Of a DNA stretch of 23,251 nucleotides, positions 22,294-23,251 are shown in pieces. The stretch is taken from IMG/VR virus record IMGVR_UViG_3300009448_000016, positions 1 through 23,251 of that record; one strand, 5' to 3'. The position numbers and the translations under genes are program-made. Source of the stretch: a virus. Every line of letters begins with the position of its first letter. Position 1 is the first letter of the stretch. The notes beneath the pieces were generated by a model. It worked only from the letters and a program-made list of their open reading frames with translations, was not told the DNA's origin and searched no databases.

Positions 22294-22829
22294 TGGAGCC
22301 CGGCGACGCGTTCGCGCGGATCATCCGCTGGGTGATGCGCGACACCACGTTTTTCAAGGTCTACGGCGCGACCGTCGAAGTCGATCACGGTGACTCGGTC
22401 GACCTCACGCCAGACGATCCGGAGATGCGCGGACTCGGCCTCACGCGCGTGCCCAAGGGCGCGGGCGAGCTCGCCGACAGCTGCCTCGTTCAGCCGGGCC
22501 TGCGCTGCCTTTTCGGCTTTCGCAACGGCGATCCCGCTAAACCCATCGTTCGTGCCTGGGAATACAAGCGCGGCAGCGCGCACGTCATCCTCGATGGCGG
22601 CGGCTCACCGGTCGCGCGCGTCGGCGACCTAATCAAGGTCCTCACCTTGCCTGCGCTGCCCGTCGTCGGAGTCATCGGCGGCATCACGCAGAATCCGAAC
22701 CCAAGCCCGCCGCCGGCCACCATCGACGTCGTCGTGCCGGCCGGCACGCCGCTGACGCTCGCGGTGGCGACGATCGCGGTGCCGGTCAACGGCGTAATCT
22801 CGAAAGGCGCGGCAAGGGTGAGAGCGTGA
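22293..22829 (+). CDS. Baseplate spike protein with PAAR-like end, copy 2, 178 aa
   Basis: ATG at 22293 shares a base with the stop of copy 1 (TGATG). The N-terminus (MEPGDAFARIIRWVMRDTTF) matches copy 1 nearly residue for residue in the RWVMRDT region, and SPVARVGDLIKV (105-116) and the end (GVISKGAARVRA) align with it too. It is 22 residues longer, mainly through a Pro-rich insert (TQNPNPSPPPATIDVVVPAG) before the final strands. The loop at 56-70 differs (GAGELADSCLVQPG). The two probably arose by duplication and may form a heterotrimer or serve alternative tips. Confidence 0.75.
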   Translation: MEPGDAFARIIRWVMRDTTFFKVYGATVEVDHGDSVDLTPDDPEMRGLGLTRVPKGAGELADSCLVQPGLRCLFGFRNGDPAKPIVRAWEYKRGSAHVILDGGGSPVARVGDLIKVLTLPALPVVGVIGGITQNPNPSPPPATIDVVVPAGTPLTLAVATIAVPVNGVISKGAARVRA

Positions 22830-23251
22830 CGGTCGAGTACCTCGGGTCGCTGACCATGGGCGAGTGCGTGCCCATGGGCGTGCTCGCTCAAGTGAAGCTC
22901 ACCGCTTCGCTCCAGCTAAAGCTGGGCGAGTTGCAGGCGAAGCTCGCCGCGCTTCTGGCGCTCCAGGTTCAGTTGCAAGTGCAGCTGCCATCGATCACCG
23001 CCGCGCTCGATATTGTGGCCAGCCTGCAGATCTCACCGCCGTCGCTAAACCTTCAGATCTCTGCTGTCCTGGCGCTCATCGCGGAGATCCAGGTCGAGCT
23101 TGCGAGCATCCAAGCGGACCTCGCCTTTTCGGCTCAACTAGGGCTGCTTTTCGGATCGCCCGGCATCCACTTTTACCTGTACGAGGGCCCTTCCGAGAGC
23201 TTCGGTCCGGAGATGGGCTCGCAGGTGCAGACGCAACTCGCGGGGCAAAGA
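22826..23251 (+). CDS. Coiled-coil tail/baseplate protein, truncated by window end
   Basis: GTG at 22826 overlaps the preceding stop (GTGA) and the frame stays open to the last base, giving 142 codons. It starts MTVEYLGSLTMGECVPMGVL, followed by long amphipathic helices rich in Leu and Gln (LQLKLGELQAKLAALLALQV and a second block around AVLALIAEIQVELASIQADL). A more globular part follows (LLFGSPGIHFYLYEGPSES). Repeated Leu-x-x-x-Leu spacing indicates coiled coil or helical bundle. Likely a baseplate wedge or fibre-attachment protein from position; family not recognised. The C-terminus is missing. Confidence 0.75.
   Translation, partial: MTVEYLGSLTMGECVPMGVLAQVKLTASLQLKLGELQAKLAALLALQVQLQVQLPSITAALDIVASLQISPPSLNLQISAVLALIAEIQVELASIQADLAFSAQLGLLFGSPGIHFYLYEGPSESFGPEMGSQVQTQLAGQR

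Noticed and set aside
1-23251. CRISPR arrays, tRNA or rRNA genes, insertion sequences, attachment sites
   Set aside because: No regularly spaced repeats, cloverleaf-like segments, transposase frames or terminal repeats were seen on either strand.

Overview
The window is a contiguous block of phage late genes, all on the + strand, in high-GC DNA with many GTG starts, ATGA/TGATG overlaps and almost no spacer. It is a prophage or phage genome fragment with a Mu-like head (DUF935-type portal, MuF minor head protein, ClpP-type prohead protease, gpG-type morphogenesis protein) and a contractile tail (sheath, tube, chaperones, tape measure, hub, spikes). No host gene, integrase, lysis gene, tRNA or CRISPR is visible, so the host can only be guessed. 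The codon use and the style of the small hypothetical proteins would suit a Myxococcota/Polyangia-type host, but this is a weak inference.

Layout. Positions 1-2150 hold the end of an early/regulatory operon: a truncated gene, an acidic hypothetical protein, a protein with a C-terminal excisionase-like helix-turn-helix, a small basic hypothetical containing a perfect 11-bp inverted repeat, and a roughly 340-base gene-poor stretch with 12-bp direct repeats. Positions 2169-8761 carry DNA packaging and portal genes (terS, terL, portal), a MuF protein fused to a C-terminal HExxH zincin-like domain, and four small genes. Positions 8781-11861 carry a ClpP-like protease with a nested scaffold start and the major capsid protein. 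Positions 11962-15716 hold a coiled-coil protein, head-surface or connector proteins, a tail-terminator-like protein and the gpG-like morphogenesis protein. Positions 15716-23251 hold the tail: sheath, tube, chaperone with a -1 frameshift site, tape measure, baseplate hub, two tandem spike paralogs and a truncated coiled-coil baseplate or fibre protein.

How it works together. TerS and TerL package DNA through the portal into a capsid built from the major capsid protein on the scaffold that is nested in the protease gene. Connector and terminator proteins join the head to a contractile tail whose length is set by the tape measure. The PAAR-like spike pair tips the baseplate. The MuF protein may carry its metallopeptidase domain in the head and deliver it to the target cell.

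Most interesting points: (1) the MuF-zincin fusion with a tightly coupled downstream small gene; (2) the same beta-rich insertion module in both the major capsid protein and the tail sheath; (3) an A7 slippery site giving a start-less tail-chaperone extension; (4) a very strong internal ribosome binding site for a nested scaffold; (5) tandem spike genes that each combine an N-terminal spike domain with a PAAR-like end.
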